Assembly (NCBI RefSeq): GCF_002021565.1
Contig: NZ_MSZX01000019.1
Span: 27 to 64,026, forward strand
DNA length: 64,000 bases
Origin: Paenibacillus selenitireducens
GTDB lineage: Bacteria > Bacillota > Bacilli > Paenibacillales > Paenibacillaceae
Reading direction: 5' to 3'
The notes beneath the pieces were generated by a model. It did not search any database, was not told the origin of the DNA, and saw only the letters and a list, made by a program, of their open reading frames with translations. A program made the position numbers and the translations under genes. This document shows positions 17,407 to 26,431 of this stretch, in pieces; positions within the stretch are counted from its first letter, which is position 1; each line of letters begins with the position of its first letter.

Positions 17407-17792
17407 TAGTAATCTTCAATGTAATATTCAACAGAACAGGTTCAAATCCTTCCATTTAATACCACAATTCTACCAATTAAGATTTAACATAACCTATTGT
17501 TCACGCGGGATCTTAAAGAAACATTAATAACTCGTTAATCTTACGAAAACATTCGCTCTTTAAAGTAAAGATGTTACAACATCAGTCAACAAACAATAAA
17601 AACAAATCACAACGGTAGATTTACAATGTCATTTCTAAGAGATTTGAGTATGCATGACCAAACCGGAAGTAAACAGCCTGTCAAACGGGCATGGCAACCA
17701 GATTGAAGTGAACATTTTGTTGCAATTATTGAAAGGTGGACAAGCCGTATGAGAAGTATACTGAGCACCAGCCAGAGGGAGGGGATCGCACG
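17407..17792. other. intergenic region upstream of Lpl-type importer
   Basis: The 386 bases hold divergent upstream regions for the VOC and permease genes. A weak ATTAA/TTAAT inverted repeat near 17530 was noted. No cre site or credible small gene was found. An in-frame GTG at 17736 could extend the permease but lacks support. Confidence 0.4.
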
Positions 17793-18764
17793 ATGGCCAG
17801 GAACACATCGGTCATGAAATCGCCGCTAACGGAAGGATATTCTTCCAGCCGACAGGGATCACGATTATGGAAGCGGATTTTGTCCCATTATCAGCTGTAC
17901 CTGCTCCTCCTGCCCTGTATCGTTTTCTTCATCATTTTCTCATATATACCGATGGCGGGACTGGTACTTGCTTTCAAAGAATATCAGTTCAATAAAGGGA
18001 TATTCGGCAGTCCGTGGATAGGACTCACGTACTTTGAAATGTTTTTCCAAGACCCACAAAGTTTGAAGTTAATTCAAAACACCCTTGTGATTAGCGGGAT
18101 GAAGGTATTCCTCGCTATGCCATTCCCGATTCTTCTTGCGATTATGTTCAATGAAGTGAGGAATTCAAAACTTCGCAATATTTTTCAGGGGATCGTGTAT
18201 TTGCCTCACTTTTTCTCTTGGGTCATTGTGGTTGGGATGATGCAGCGGATTCTCGCTCCAGATACGGGGCTTGTCAATCAGGTCATCGAATGGTTTGGAG
18301 GCGACGGCAGCAAGTTCTTCCTTATGGAAGAGAGTGCCTTCCATCCGATCATGTTCTGGAGCTATGTGTGGAAGGATATCGGCTGGAACTCGATTATCTA
18401 CTATGCAGCTATCGTGGGTATTAATCCTGCGTTGTATGAAGCGGCGAAGATCGATGGTGCGAATAAGTGGCGTCAAATGTGGCATATTACGCTGCCGGGC
18501 ATTCGCTCGACGATCATTGTATTGTTCATCTTATCGCTAGGCAATATTTTGTCTGCCGGCTTCGATCAGATCTATCTATTGAAGACACCAGGCAATATGA
18601 ATGTTTCTGAAATCCTTGATACTTACATCATTTATATGGGACTCGAAAGTGGTCAATTCGGATTTGGTACTGCTATCGGCATGATGCAAGGCATCGTCGG
18701 CCTGATCTTGGTATTAACAGTAAATAAGGTTGCCAAGAAGTGGTTCCAATCATCTCTTTGGTAA
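17793..18764 (+). CDS. polysaccharide ABC transporter permease, LplB type
   Basis: The 324-residue membrane protein has six helices after a cytoplasmic tail of about 38 residues, with LPCIVFFIIFSYIPMAGLVLAF typical of LplB/YtcP-type permeases. Its EAA loop is YEAAKIDGANKWRQMWHITLPGI. GGAGGGAGGGG lies before the ATG at 17793. It forms the importer with the binding protein and the second permease downstream. No ATPase gene is present. DeoR and phosphoesterase genes upstream hint that the imported compound may be phosphorylated; this is inference. Confidence 0.87.
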   Translation: MARNTSVMKSPLTEGYSSSRQGSRLWKRILSHYQLYLLLLPCIVFFIIFSYIPMAGLVLAFKEYQFNKGIFGSPWIGLTYFEMFFQDPQSLKLIQNTLVISGMKVFLAMPFPILLAIMFNEVRNSKLRNIFQGIVYLPHFFSWVIVVGMMQRILAPDTGLVNQVIEWFGGDGSKFFLMEESAFHPIMFWSYVWKDIGWNSIIYYAAIVGINPALYEAAKIDGANKWRQMWHITLPGIRSTIIVLFILSLGNILSAGFDQIYLLKTPGNMNVSEILDTYIIYMGLESGQFGFGTAIGMMQGIVGLILVLTVNKVAKKWFQSSLW

Positions 18765-18769
18765 GACGT

Positions 18770-18793
18770 AGAGCTGAAGTTCGCTTCGGCTCT
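18770..18793 (+). other. intercistronic stem-loop
   Basis: AGAGCTGAAG and CTTCGGCTCT form a 10-bp stem with a TTCG loop and no T-run. It lies between the permease and binding-protein genes and may be a processing or stability element. Confidence 0.6.
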
Positions 18794-18839
18794 GCGAGAA
18801 TAAAAACATAAATGAACCATTTAAAGGAGAGGGAAGCAA

Positions 18840-20561
18840 ATGTCTCACAATCGAATGTACATCTGGTCTAAGTTCATGGCACTGACGCTCGTCATTTCTA
18901 TGCTGTTGTCGGCTTGCGGAACAAAAAGTCAACCTAGCACGCAGGAGGCAAGCTCCAGTGAAAAACCAGCTTCTGGCAAGCCATCGACGTGGATTGCTGA
19001 TCGCAAGATCAAGGGTCTCGTCTTCATGGGTAGTGATGTGACAGAGGAGATGAATCCTGAGATTGCAGCAAAGCTCAAAGAAATGACGGGGATTGAGCTT
19101 GAACTTCAAGCGCTGGGTCATGATGGCTCGCAGAAGGCGCTCGCGGCAGGTCTTGCTGCAGGTGACTTGCCTGACTTCATTGCCTACTACCTGAATCATA
19201 GTGGACGACCTGAGATGGAGATGATCAACAAGGCTGCACGTGAAGAGATGTTCCATGATCTTGCTCCACTCCTCAAAGATACAACCATTTATAAGAAGTA
19301 TACCGAAGAGGGCTACTTGCCGCTGGATACCCAATATGGTGTCATGTTCCGCCCGGAATTCAATGGATCTGCCTATGTGGCTCACTTGAATGTTGCACGC
19401 GAGGGTGGCTATGAGGTGCGTAAGTATGTGTCAGGTCCTTATATCCGCAAAGATATTGCAGATGCTCTTGGTGTAGATCCGCGCACGATTACGACGTCAG
19501 AACAACTCTATGATCTCGCGAAGAAGATCAAGGCAGGCAGCTTCAAGGATAAAAACGGCAAAGAGGTGTACCCGATTGGACCAACCGTGTGGGGTGGAAT
19601 TGACCGCAGCGGCTTGTATAACGATCTCGTATGGACAGGCTTTAACGGCGAAGGCTTCGGTCGCGACAAAAACGGCAAAATTCTTCATGAAAGTCAGACA
19701 GACTACGGCATGAAACGTGTGGAATTTGTACAAAAGCTGCTTAAAGAGAAGCTTATGCATCCTGAGTACTACTCCATGGAAGAAAACCGTGCCAAAGAAG
19801 GAGTGCTGAGCGATTCCTTTGCTATTGTGGGTGACATGCACAACTACGTGATGGAGAACAAAGACAATCGTTATCTTCCAATTGGTCCTCTGAACACGGT
19901 AGATGGTCCGTATCGTATGACGTCCACATTCAAAGGCGGCTATGGGGCATGGTCGATTCCAACAACGACGGAACATCCTGAAGATATCGTGAAGCTCGCA
20001 GACTTCCTTGCGAGTCGTGAAGGTAAGTTGTTGTGGAAGTACGGCATCGAGGGTCGTGATTATGATTTAGATGCCAAAGGAAACCCGGTTCCTAAGAAAG
20101 AAGTGCTGGATCTGTTGGAGAAAGACCCTGTGAAGGCGAAGGCGCTTGGATTTACAGGTGTAGGCAATGACTGGGGCTGGTATCTGGGAGGAACAGACCT
20201 GAATGACTTGGCAGACTTTGGTGAAGCGAGCTACGGTGAATCCGTCAATAAAGACATCAACAAAGGCCCGCTAGAAATTGCTGAATACTGGAACTATGAC
20301 GAGAAAAAGAAACAAATCGACTTGCGTGATGGTTACGCAGCTCTAGCATTCATTGGGGAATTTCCGAAAGGTTCCATGTTGACCATGGCACTTGATAAGT
20401 ACAAGGAGAGCTTAATCCGTGCTTACTACGCGAAGGATATGACGGAAGCGAAGTCGATCTTGGATGCAGCGGCAGCGCAACTGAAGAGTGCAGGTATTGA
20501 AGATTACATCAAGTTGTTGGAACAAAAGGATAAGGATCCAAAGACAAAGCTGATTTTCTAA
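18840..20561 (+). CDS. Lpl-type substrate-binding lipoprotein
   Basis: The 573-residue solute-binding protein carries a lipobox LSAC with Cys26. Its size and the motifs FMGSDVTEEMNPEIAAKLKE, AAGDLPDFIAYY and YIRKDIADALGVDPRTITT are typical of the large binding proteins paired with LplB/LplC permeases. It is anchored on the outer face of the membrane and should bind an oligosaccharide or complex glycan fragment. GGAGAGGG precedes the ATG. Stem-loops flank the gene on both sides, consistent with a higher transcript level than the permeases. Confidence 0.87.
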   Translation: MSHNRMYIWSKFMALTLVISMLLSACGTKSQPSTQEASSSEKPASGKPSTWIADRKIKGLVFMGSDVTEEMNPEIAAKLKEMTGIELELQALGHDGSQKALAAGLAAGDLPDFIAYYLNHSGRPEMEMINKAAREEMFHDLAPLLKDTTIYKKYTEEGYLPLDTQYGVMFRPEFNGSAYVAHLNVAREGGYEVRKYVSGPYIRKDIADALGVDPRTITTSEQLYDLAKKIKAGSFKDKNGKEVYPIGPTVWGGIDRSGLYNDLVWTGFNGEGFGRDKNGKILHESQTDYGMKRVEFVQKLLKEKLMHPEYYSMEENRAKEGVLSDSFAIVGDMHNYVMENKDNRYLPIGPLNTVDGPYRMTSTFKGGYGAWSIPTTTEHPEDIVKLADFLASREGKLLWKYGIEGRDYDLDAKGNPVPKKEVLDLLEKDPVKAKALGFTGVGNDWGWYLGGTDLNDLADFGEASYGESVNKDINKGPLEIAEYWNYDEKKKQIDLRDGYAALAFIGEFPKGSMLTMALDKYKESLIRAYYAKDMTEAKSILDAAAAQLKSAGIEDYIKLLEQKDKDPKTKLIF

Positions 20562-20578
20562 CCACAATAGAATTTACA

Positions 20579-20598
20579 AGTTTCGACGTATCGAAACT
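20579..20598 (+). other. perfect 8-bp stem-loop after binding-protein gene
   Basis: AGTTTCGA and TCGAAACT flank CGTA. There is no T-run, so mRNA stabilisation is more likely than termination. Confidence 0.55.
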
Positions 20599-20695
20599 AA
20601 AAAAATCTATTTGGCGATAAAACCTACATCTAAACGCGGTCGCTCATCTTGGAAAGGCGTCGATAGAGGTTTTCTCATCAAGAGGAACCGTAATA

Positions 20696-20725
20696 AGAGC
20701 CTTCCCCCCTGTGTGGGAGGGCTCT
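20696..20725 (+). terminator. attenuator-like hairpin before second permease
   Basis: AGAGCCTTCCC pairs with GGGAGGGCTCT; only a short pyrimidine tail follows. It could partly terminate transcription and reduce expression of the downstream permease. Confidence 0.5.
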
Positions 20726-20747
20726 CTACATGATAGGAGGAACGGTG

Positions 20748-21662
20748 ATGAAAAAGACGACAGTGTCACTTGGGGCGACATTTGGCAGGCTGATGACGGC
20801 GCTCAACTATGGCCTGATTATTCTACTATGCTTGTCCATCATTCTGCCGACATTAAATATACTGGCGCTATCGTTGAATGTAGGTTCAGATGCGGCAAAG
20901 GGGGGCATCTATTTATGGCCGCGAATATTCACGTTGGATAACTTCAAGGAAGTGTTCAAACAATCGAACATCGTCAATGCTTTCTTTATTTCGATATTCC
21001 GTACCGTGCTCGGAACGTTGTTAAGTGTTATTTTGACGGCCATGGCCGCTTATGCGCTGAAAAGCAAAACCATGCCTGGACAGAAGCAGTTGACGTTTTT
21101 TGTCTTCTTCACCATGCTTTTTAGCGGAGGTCTTATTCCTTACTATATCTTATTGAAGGAGCTTCACCTGACGAACAGCATCTGGGTATATATCATTCCA
21201 GCGCTCTATAGTGTGTGGAACATGATGATTATGCGCTCCTTTTTCGATCAAACGCCAGAGGGTCTTGAGGAAGCAGCGCGTATTGACGGATGCAGTGATC
21301 TCGGTATCTTCTTCCGCATCATCTTGCCGACGAGCAAGCCTGTTATTGCCACGATCTCCTTGTTTAATGCGGTGGGACACTGGAATGATTGGTTCACAGG
21401 CTCTTTCTATGTGCGTGACCAGGGGATGAAGCCGCTCTCGACGGTTCTTCAGGAAATGCTGACGAAGCAGCAAGCGTTGACGGATACGCTGATGAGTTCT
21501 ACAGGAGCAATACAGATGCAAATGCTTGATAAGATTCAAGTGACGGGAACATCGCTGAAGATGGCAACCATCATTATCGTAGTTACACCGATTGTGATTG
21601 TGTATCCCTTCTTGCAGAAGTACTTTGCCAAAGGGGTCATGATTGGTTCCATGAAGGAATAG
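20748..21662 (+). CDS. polysaccharide ABC transporter permease, LplC type
   Basis: The 304-residue membrane protein has six helices. Its EAA motif reads LEEAARIDGCSDLGIFFRIILP, and the C-terminus YFAKGVMIGSMKE is typical of LplC/YtcP proteins. The ATG at 20748 follows AGGAGG closely. It is the partner of the LplB-type protein at 17793. It is followed after 14 bases by a metallophosphoesterase gene. Confidence 0.87.
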   Translation: MKKTTVSLGATFGRLMTALNYGLIILLCLSIILPTLNILALSLNVGSDAAKGGIYLWPRIFTLDNFKEVFKQSNIVNAFFISIFRTVLGTLLSVILTAMAAYALKSKTMPGQKQLTFFVFFTMLFSGGLIPYYILLKELHLTNSIWVYIIPALYSVWNMMIMRSFFDQTPEGLEEAARIDGCSDLGIFFRIILPTSKPVIATISLFNAVGHWNDWFTGSFYVRDQGMKPLSTVLQEMLTKQQALTDTLMSSTGAIQMQMLDKIQVTGTSLKMATIIIVVTPIVIVYPFLQKYFAKGVMIGSMKE

Positions 21663-21676
21663 GAGTGGGAATACAG

Positions 21677-22282
21677 ATGAGAGAAACATTACAATATCGT
21701 ACAAATGGAATTTTTAAAATTGTTCAGCTTACTGATCTTCATGTAGGTGGAGGGGATGAAGCGAAAGATAAACGTACGTTGGCGTTGACCAAGCGAGTGA
21801 TTGAACTAGAGGAGCCGGATCTTGTCATCTATTCTGGGGACATGCTCTATGGCTCAGAAGTGAAGGAGCCTCTGGCGACACTGCGGACGATCGCTGCTAT
21901 TCCAGAGGAAATGAAGGTTCCTTTTGCGATCATCTTCGGGAATGATGTGCTTCCGATTCCGGAATACCGTGAAGCTTGGGAGCGCGGGGAAGTAACAGGT
22001 ACCAAGCATGAATCCGTCTGCTGTCCTGAACTAAATAGCGGTCTGTTCACAGCGATCGTGGAATGCGGTGATGTTATAGGAACTTTTGCGGGTCATGATC
22101 ATGAAAATGATTATGTCGCAGCATGGCACGGCATTAAGCTTGCGTATGGACGTGTGTCGGGATATGGCGGCTATGGAAACCTAAAGCGCGGTGCGCGGGT
22201 TATTCAATTGCAAGAGGGGAACCGAGTATTCAAAACGTGGGTTCGACTCGCTGACGGGAGTGTCGTCCAAGATGAGCCATAA
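21677..22282 (+). CDS. metallophosphoesterase with apparent internal deletion, probably inactive
   Basis: The 201-residue frame starts as a calcineurin-like phosphoesterase (IVQLTDLHVGGG, VIYSGDML, FAIIFGN) and ends like one (CCPELNSGLFTAIVECGDVIGTFAGHDHENDY). At residues 88-93 the expected GNHD is broken: FGND jumps straight into PIPEYREAW, which in intact relatives of about 290-300 residues lies roughly 100 residues further on. The His of GNHD and the intervening metal-ligand region are missing, so catalysis should be lost although the frame stays open. The ATG at 21677 has AGGAGTGGG upstream. It is in the importer operon and its stop overlaps the next start. Confidence 0.8.
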   Translation: MRETLQYRTNGIFKIVQLTDLHVGGGDEAKDKRTLALTKRVIELEEPDLVIYSGDMLYGSEVKEPLATLRTIAAIPEEMKVPFAIIFGNDVLPIPEYREAWERGEVTGTKHESVCCPELNSGLFTAIVECGDVIGTFAGHDHENDYVAAWHGIKLAYGRVSGYGGYGNLKRGARVIQLQEGNRVFKTWVRLADGSVVQDEP

Positions 22283-23642
22283 AGAAGAGGGGCGCTTTGG
22301 GATTCTGTCGCTCACTTGGCCAATCTTGCTAGAGTCCTTGTTCGGCATGCTGCTTGGTACGGCAGACACCCTTATGTTAAGCCATTATTCTGATGGAGCC
22401 GTAGCGGCTGTAGGGGTAGCCAATCAGATTCTTACGGTCGTTGGCTTGATGTTCGGCTTCGTCACGGTAGGGTTAAGTGTGATTTTGAATCAATGGCTTG
22501 GGGCAGGGAAGCTGCAGGATGTAGACCGAATGAGCCGCACAGCGCTCACACTGAATCTGGGGATGGGCCTCTTGTTCAGTGTGAGCTTATTTGCGTTCGC
22601 GGATGGAGCCCTGCTTCTCTTCAAGCTGCCAGCTGATCTCTTGACGGAGGGGGGCATCTACTTGTCCATTGTCGGGAGTTCTGTATTCATGATCGCGATC
22701 AACATGGCCCTGGGCACGATGCTTCGCTGCAGAGGGATGGTCAGGGACATGATGTTGATTTCGTTTGGTATCAATGTCTTTCATATTATAGGAAACTACT
22801 TGGTTCTGATGGAGCCCTTCGGCTTACCGGTGCTTGGCGTTCAGGGGGTAGCGATATCGACTTGGATCAGCCGAGGCGTAGCTGTCATTGCGTACCTTAT
22901 TCTATGTAAGCGTAGATTGGATCAGCCAGTACGGCTCATAGCCCCATGGCGTATGCAAAAGGTTGACCTGGGTCTCATTTTTAAGCTTGGTATTCCTTCT
23001 GCAGGGGAGCATGTATCTTACAATCTCTCTCAGGTTGTGATCACTTACCTCGTGACAATCCTGGGTACTGCCGCATTAACGACCAAAATTTATACGCAGA
23101 ATATTACGTCCTTTGTGTTTATTTTCTCCATGGCTATTGGTCAAGGGACACAAATTATTGTCGGGCATTTGATCGGAAAAGTATATAAAGAGGACGCCTA
23201 TCGATCAGGTGTACAGTATCTAAAGCTGGCTGTGCTGGTCTCCTTTGTGATCAGTGACCTGTTGTACGTCATGGCAGAGCCCCTGCTTCAACTTTTTACA
23301 TCTGATCCTGAGATTATCCGACTTGGCAAGCTGCTCATGCTGTTGTCGATATTGCTTGAACCCGCACGTGCAAGTAATATGGTGCTAATTAGCTGCTTAA
23401 ATGCAGCGGGAGATGTCAAATTCCCTGTTATTATGGGTCTTATCTCGATGTGGGGAATCAGTATTCCACTCGCCTACGTGCTGGGGATTGTGTATAACAT
23501 GGGCCTGACAGGAATATGGATTGCGTTTGCCATTGACGAATGGGTTCGCTCGCTCGTCATGCTTCGTCGTTGGCAGCGGCGGAGGTGGCAGCAATTGAAT
23601 ATATTTGCAACACGTGAATTAGGAACAAGGAAAGCAGGATGA
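22272..23642 (+). CDS. MATE-family efflux transporter
   Basis: The 457-residue protein has twelve predicted helices in two similar halves (first half LTWPILLESLFGMLLGTADTLML; second half FKLGIPSAGEHVSYNLSQVVI). MATE proteins export cationic drugs or metabolites using H+ or Na+ gradients. The ATG at 22272 overlaps the stop of the previous gene by 11 bases, indicating translational coupling. No strong ribosome binding site is seen. Its place at the end of an importer operon is unusual, and the substrate is unknown. Confidence 0.85.
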   Translation: MSHKEEGRFGILSLTWPILLESLFGMLLGTADTLMLSHYSDGAVAAVGVANQILTVVGLMFGFVTVGLSVILNQWLGAGKLQDVDRMSRTALTLNLGMGLLFSVSLFAFADGALLLFKLPADLLTEGGIYLSIVGSSVFMIAINMALGTMLRCRGMVRDMMLISFGINVFHIIGNYLVLMEPFGLPVLGVQGVAISTWISRGVAVIAYLILCKRRLDQPVRLIAPWRMQKVDLGLIFKLGIPSAGEHVSYNLSQVVITYLVTILGTAALTTKIYTQNITSFVFIFSMAIGQGTQIIVGHLIGKVYKEDAYRSGVQYLKLAVLVSFVISDLLYVMAEPLLQLFTSDPEIIRLGKLLMLLSILLEPARASNMVLISCLNAAGDVKFPVIMGLISMWGISIPLAYVLGIVYNMGLTGIWIAFAIDEWVRSLVMLRRWQRRRWQQLNIFATRELGTRKAG

Positions 23643-23659
23643 AGAATCATCTGTGAAGG

Positions 23660-23676
23660 AAGGCGTAGCCTTTTAT
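23660..23676 (+). terminator. weak terminator after MATE gene
   Basis: AAGGC and GCCTT flank a three-base loop and run into four T. Confidence 0.4.
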
Positions 23677-23852
23677 AAAGAGAAACCCAGTGGCAGCCTG
23701 TCTGGCAGCCGGGACCGAGACATCGAAATACACCCTAAACTGCAAGCTGCTTCCTGTATTGGAGGCGGTTTGCTTCGTTTGCGTTGAGATCCATGTTCGT
23801 TATACATTAAGGATAGAATATAAGGGTGAACTGGATAAGGGGATTCGTACAT

Positions 23853-25052
23853 ATGCAAAGAGAAAAAATCCTGGAAAATCTCACATCACAGATCAACATG
23901 GGGAATCATATTATTGGTGTAGCCACAGGCGCAGGAATAACAGCGAAATACGCGAAGCAGGGTGGGGCGGATTTCATTCTGATGTTAAACTCCGGTCGAT
24001 TTCGCCAAATGGGGAGAAGTTCACTCGCCGGTTTTTTGCCATTTTGCAATAGCAATGATATGGTTATGGACTTTGCATCTCGAGAGATCATCCCCTTAGT
24101 CAAGGATATGCCGATTATTTTTGGTCTGAATGCAACGGATCCTACAAAGGATATGGAAACCTATATCAGTGAAATCAAAGACATGGGGTTTGCTGGTATA
24201 AATAACTACCCCACGGTTGGATTAATCGATGGTCAATTTAGCGAAGCTCTTCAAGAAGACGGGAATTCTTATTTACTTGAAGTAGAAGCCATAAGAATAG
24301 CTCACGCAAAAGATTTGTTTACCGTTGCCTTTGTATTTGACGAAAACCAAGCTGTTCAGATGATCGAAGCTGGAGCTGATGTGATTTGTGCACATTTAGG
24401 CTTAACAGAAGGCGGATTATTAGGGGCCAAAAAAGTCGTTTCCCTGGAAGCGGCCAAGGTCAAAGCGAACAAGATATTTGATGCATGTAATGCGTTAAAG
24501 CCAGATGTCATGAAGTTGGTGTATGGGGGTCCTGTAAAAACGCCCATTGATGTTCAATATATGTATAGTAATAATGAAAATTTAATGGGATATATCGGGG
24601 GATCCGCTTTTGAGCGAATTCCATCCGAGAAGTCCATTACCAATATAACGAAAGCCTTTAAAGTCACAGGGAAGTTGGATGAAAATGATTTAATGGTGAA
24701 AATGTTAGATGGCGTTACGAAGCATTATGACTATGTTGAATTTGTGAAAGAATACGTTGCCCAGAATTATATGAATGATATTTCTTTTATTGATTTAGCG
24801 AAGGTGGCCCATGTATCCCGAAGTTACTTAAGCAGTTTGTTTACAAAGAAAGTAGGCTGCAGCTTTCAAACCTATATCGTGCAATATCGGATTGATAAAG
24901 CAGCCGAAATATTAGACAGGGAAAATATTCAGTTATCGGAGTTAGCGCCATTCGTTGGATATCAAGACTACGCACAGTTCAGCAAGATGTTTAAGAAGTA
25001 CAAAGGCTGTACGCCGAAACAATATAAATCTAACATAAACACAAAAACATGA
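23853..25052 (+). CDS. phosphoenolpyruvate hydrolase-like TIM barrel fused to AraC-type DNA-binding domain
   Basis: Residues 1-275 of 399 form a PEP hydrolase-like barrel ([70 protein letters not shown]). It is closely similar to the separate enzyme-like protein encoded at 26432. Residues 290-395 form an AraC helix-turn-helix pair (FIDLAKVAHVSRSYLSSLF, LSELAPFVGYQDYAQFSKMF). The barrel probably acts as a ligand sensor for a product or substrate of the operon downstream. AAGGGGA lies before the ATG at 23853. A terminator separates it from the next gene, which it is likely to activate. Confidence 0.85.
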   Translation: MQREKILENLTSQINMGNHIIGVATGAGITAKYAKQGGADFILMLNSGRFRQMGRSSLAGFLPFCNSNDMVMDFASREIIPLVKDMPIIFGLNATDPTKDMETYISEIKDMGFAGINNYPTVGLIDGQFSEALQEDGNSYLLEVEAIRIAHAKDLFTVAFVFDENQAVQMIEAGADVICAHLGLTEGGLLGAKKVVSLEAAKVKANKIFDACNALKPDVMKLVYGGPVKTPIDVQYMYSNNENLMGYIGGSAFERIPSEKSITNITKAFKVTGKLDENDLMVKMLDGVTKHYDYVEFVKEYVAQNYMNDISFIDLAKVAHVSRSYLSSLFTKKVGCSFQTYIVQYRIDKAAEILDRENIQLSELAPFVGYQDYAQFSKMFKKYKGCTPKQYKSNINTKT

Positions 25053-25085
25053 GACATAAAAGCGTTTTCATAAATGTGCCGAAGC

Positions 25086-25120
25086 AGTATGATTAATTTA
25101 TAGTTAATCATACTTTTTTT
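25086..25120 (+). terminator. intrinsic terminator
   Basis: AGTATGATTAA pairs with TTAATCATACT and is followed by seven or more T. Confidence 0.88.
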
Positions 25121-25123
25121 ATG

Positions 25124-25135
25124 GAGAGCGTTCTC
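25124..25135. promoter_or_regulatory. possible operator upstream of Tm-1-like gene
   Basis: GAGAGCGTTCTC is a near-perfect palindrome 60 bases before the start codon. It could bind the upstream fusion regulator or a LacI-type protein. Confidence 0.3.
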
Positions 25136-25195
25136 GGAATCATGATTTAGTACTGTGCAGGCTAGATCATCAAAATCGAAGAGGAGGTTAATCAA

Positions 25196-26407
25196 ATGAA
25201 GAAGACCATTGCAATTGCAGGAACATTTGACACCAAGGGCGATGAATATCTATATATCAAACATTTGATCGAAAGCTTGGGACTCGGTACGTTTACCATT
25301 CACACCGGCGTATTTGAGCCTACTTTTATACCTGATGTATCCAACCGTGAAGTAGCTGAAGCCGCAGGTGCAGATATGAAAGCGCTCGCTGCTAAGAAAG
25401 ACAGAGCTTTAGCGACGGAAGTATTATCGAAAGGGATGGAAAAACTCGTACCTGAATTATACAAACAAGGTAAATTTGATGGAATTATCTCCTTTGGGGG
25501 GACGGGCGGAACTTCACTCGTGACACCTGGGATGCGGGCATTGCCGATTGGTGTACCCAAAGTGATGGTGTCGACTGTAGCATCAGGGAATACGGCTCCC
25601 TATGTAGGCACGAGTGATATTGTGATGATGCCGTCCGTCGTCGATGTTGCAGGGCTGAACTCCATTTCCACTAAAATTTTTACAAATGCAGCCTTTGCCA
25701 TCGCAGGGATGGTTCAATTTGAAAATACGCAAGTGATCGAGAAAAAGCCGTTGATTGCGGCAACGATGTTCGGCGTAACAACGCCATGCGTAACGGCAGC
25801 CAGAAATTATCTTGAAGCTAGAGGATATGAAGTGCTTGTGTTCCATGCAACAGGTGTAGGCGGACAATCCATGGAAGCGCTTATTGAGGCTGGATTTATT
25901 GAAGGGGTATTAGATCTGACCACAACAGAGTGGGCAGACGAATTGATTGGTGGCGTTCTGAATGCCGGACCTCATCGTTTAGAGGCAGCAGCGAGAAACC
26001 TTATCCCTCAGGTTGTATCGGTAGGCGCGCTGGATATGTGCAATTTTGGACCTTACGATACGGTACCCGAGAAATTTGCCGGGCATAAGTTCTATAAGCA
26101 CAATCCTACCGTAACACTGATGAGAACCACGGTAGAAGAAAATGAAGCCATCGGTAAAAAGCTTATGGAAAAATTAAATATGGCCAAAGAAAAAACCGTA
26201 TTAATGCTGCCGCTCCAAGGCATATCAGGCATTGATGTTAAGGGTGAAGCCTTTTATGGTCCAGAGGAAGATCAGATGTTATTTGATACCTTAAGAAAGG
26301 GTATAAACAGAAATGTGGTAGAACTCATCGAAATGGATTGTGCGATTAATGATGTGGAATTTGCTGAAGCAGCGGCACAGAAACTCATCGAATTAATGAA
26401 TAAATAA
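25196..26407 (+). CDS. Tm-1-like ATP-binding domain protein (UPF0261)
   Basis: The 403-residue cytoplasmic protein matches the UPF0261/Tm-1 N-terminal family. It starts TIAIAGTFDTKGDEYLYIK and has IISFGGTGGTSLVTPGM, VSTVASGNTAPYVGTSDI and VLDLTTTEWADELIGGVL. The family binds ATP; its reaction is not known to me. In plants the same domain is fused to a PEP hydrolase-like barrel in the tomato virus-resistance protein Tm-1. Here that second half is encoded by the next gene, 24 bases downstream. GAGGAGGT lies before the ATG. Confidence 0.9.
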   Translation: MKKTIAIAGTFDTKGDEYLYIKHLIESLGLGTFTIHTGVFEPTFIPDVSNREVAEAAGADMKALAAKKDRALATEVLSKGMEKLVPELYKQGKFDGIISFGGTGGTSLVTPGMRALPIGVPKVMVSTVASGNTAPYVGTSDIVMMPSVVDVAGLNSISTKIFTNAAFAIAGMVQFENTQVIEKKPLIAATMFGVTTPCVTAARNYLEARGYEVLVFHATGVGGQSMEALIEAGFIEGVLDLTTTEWADELIGGVLNAGPHRLEAAARNLIPQVVSVGALDMCNFGPYDTVPEKFAGHKFYKHNPTVTLMRTTVEENEAIGKKLMEKLNMAKEKTVLMLPLQGISGIDVKGEAFYGPEEDQMLFDTLRKGINRNVVELIEMDCAINDVEFAEAAAQKLIELMNK

Positions 26408-26431
26408 CAAAATATATTGGAGGAGTTACAC

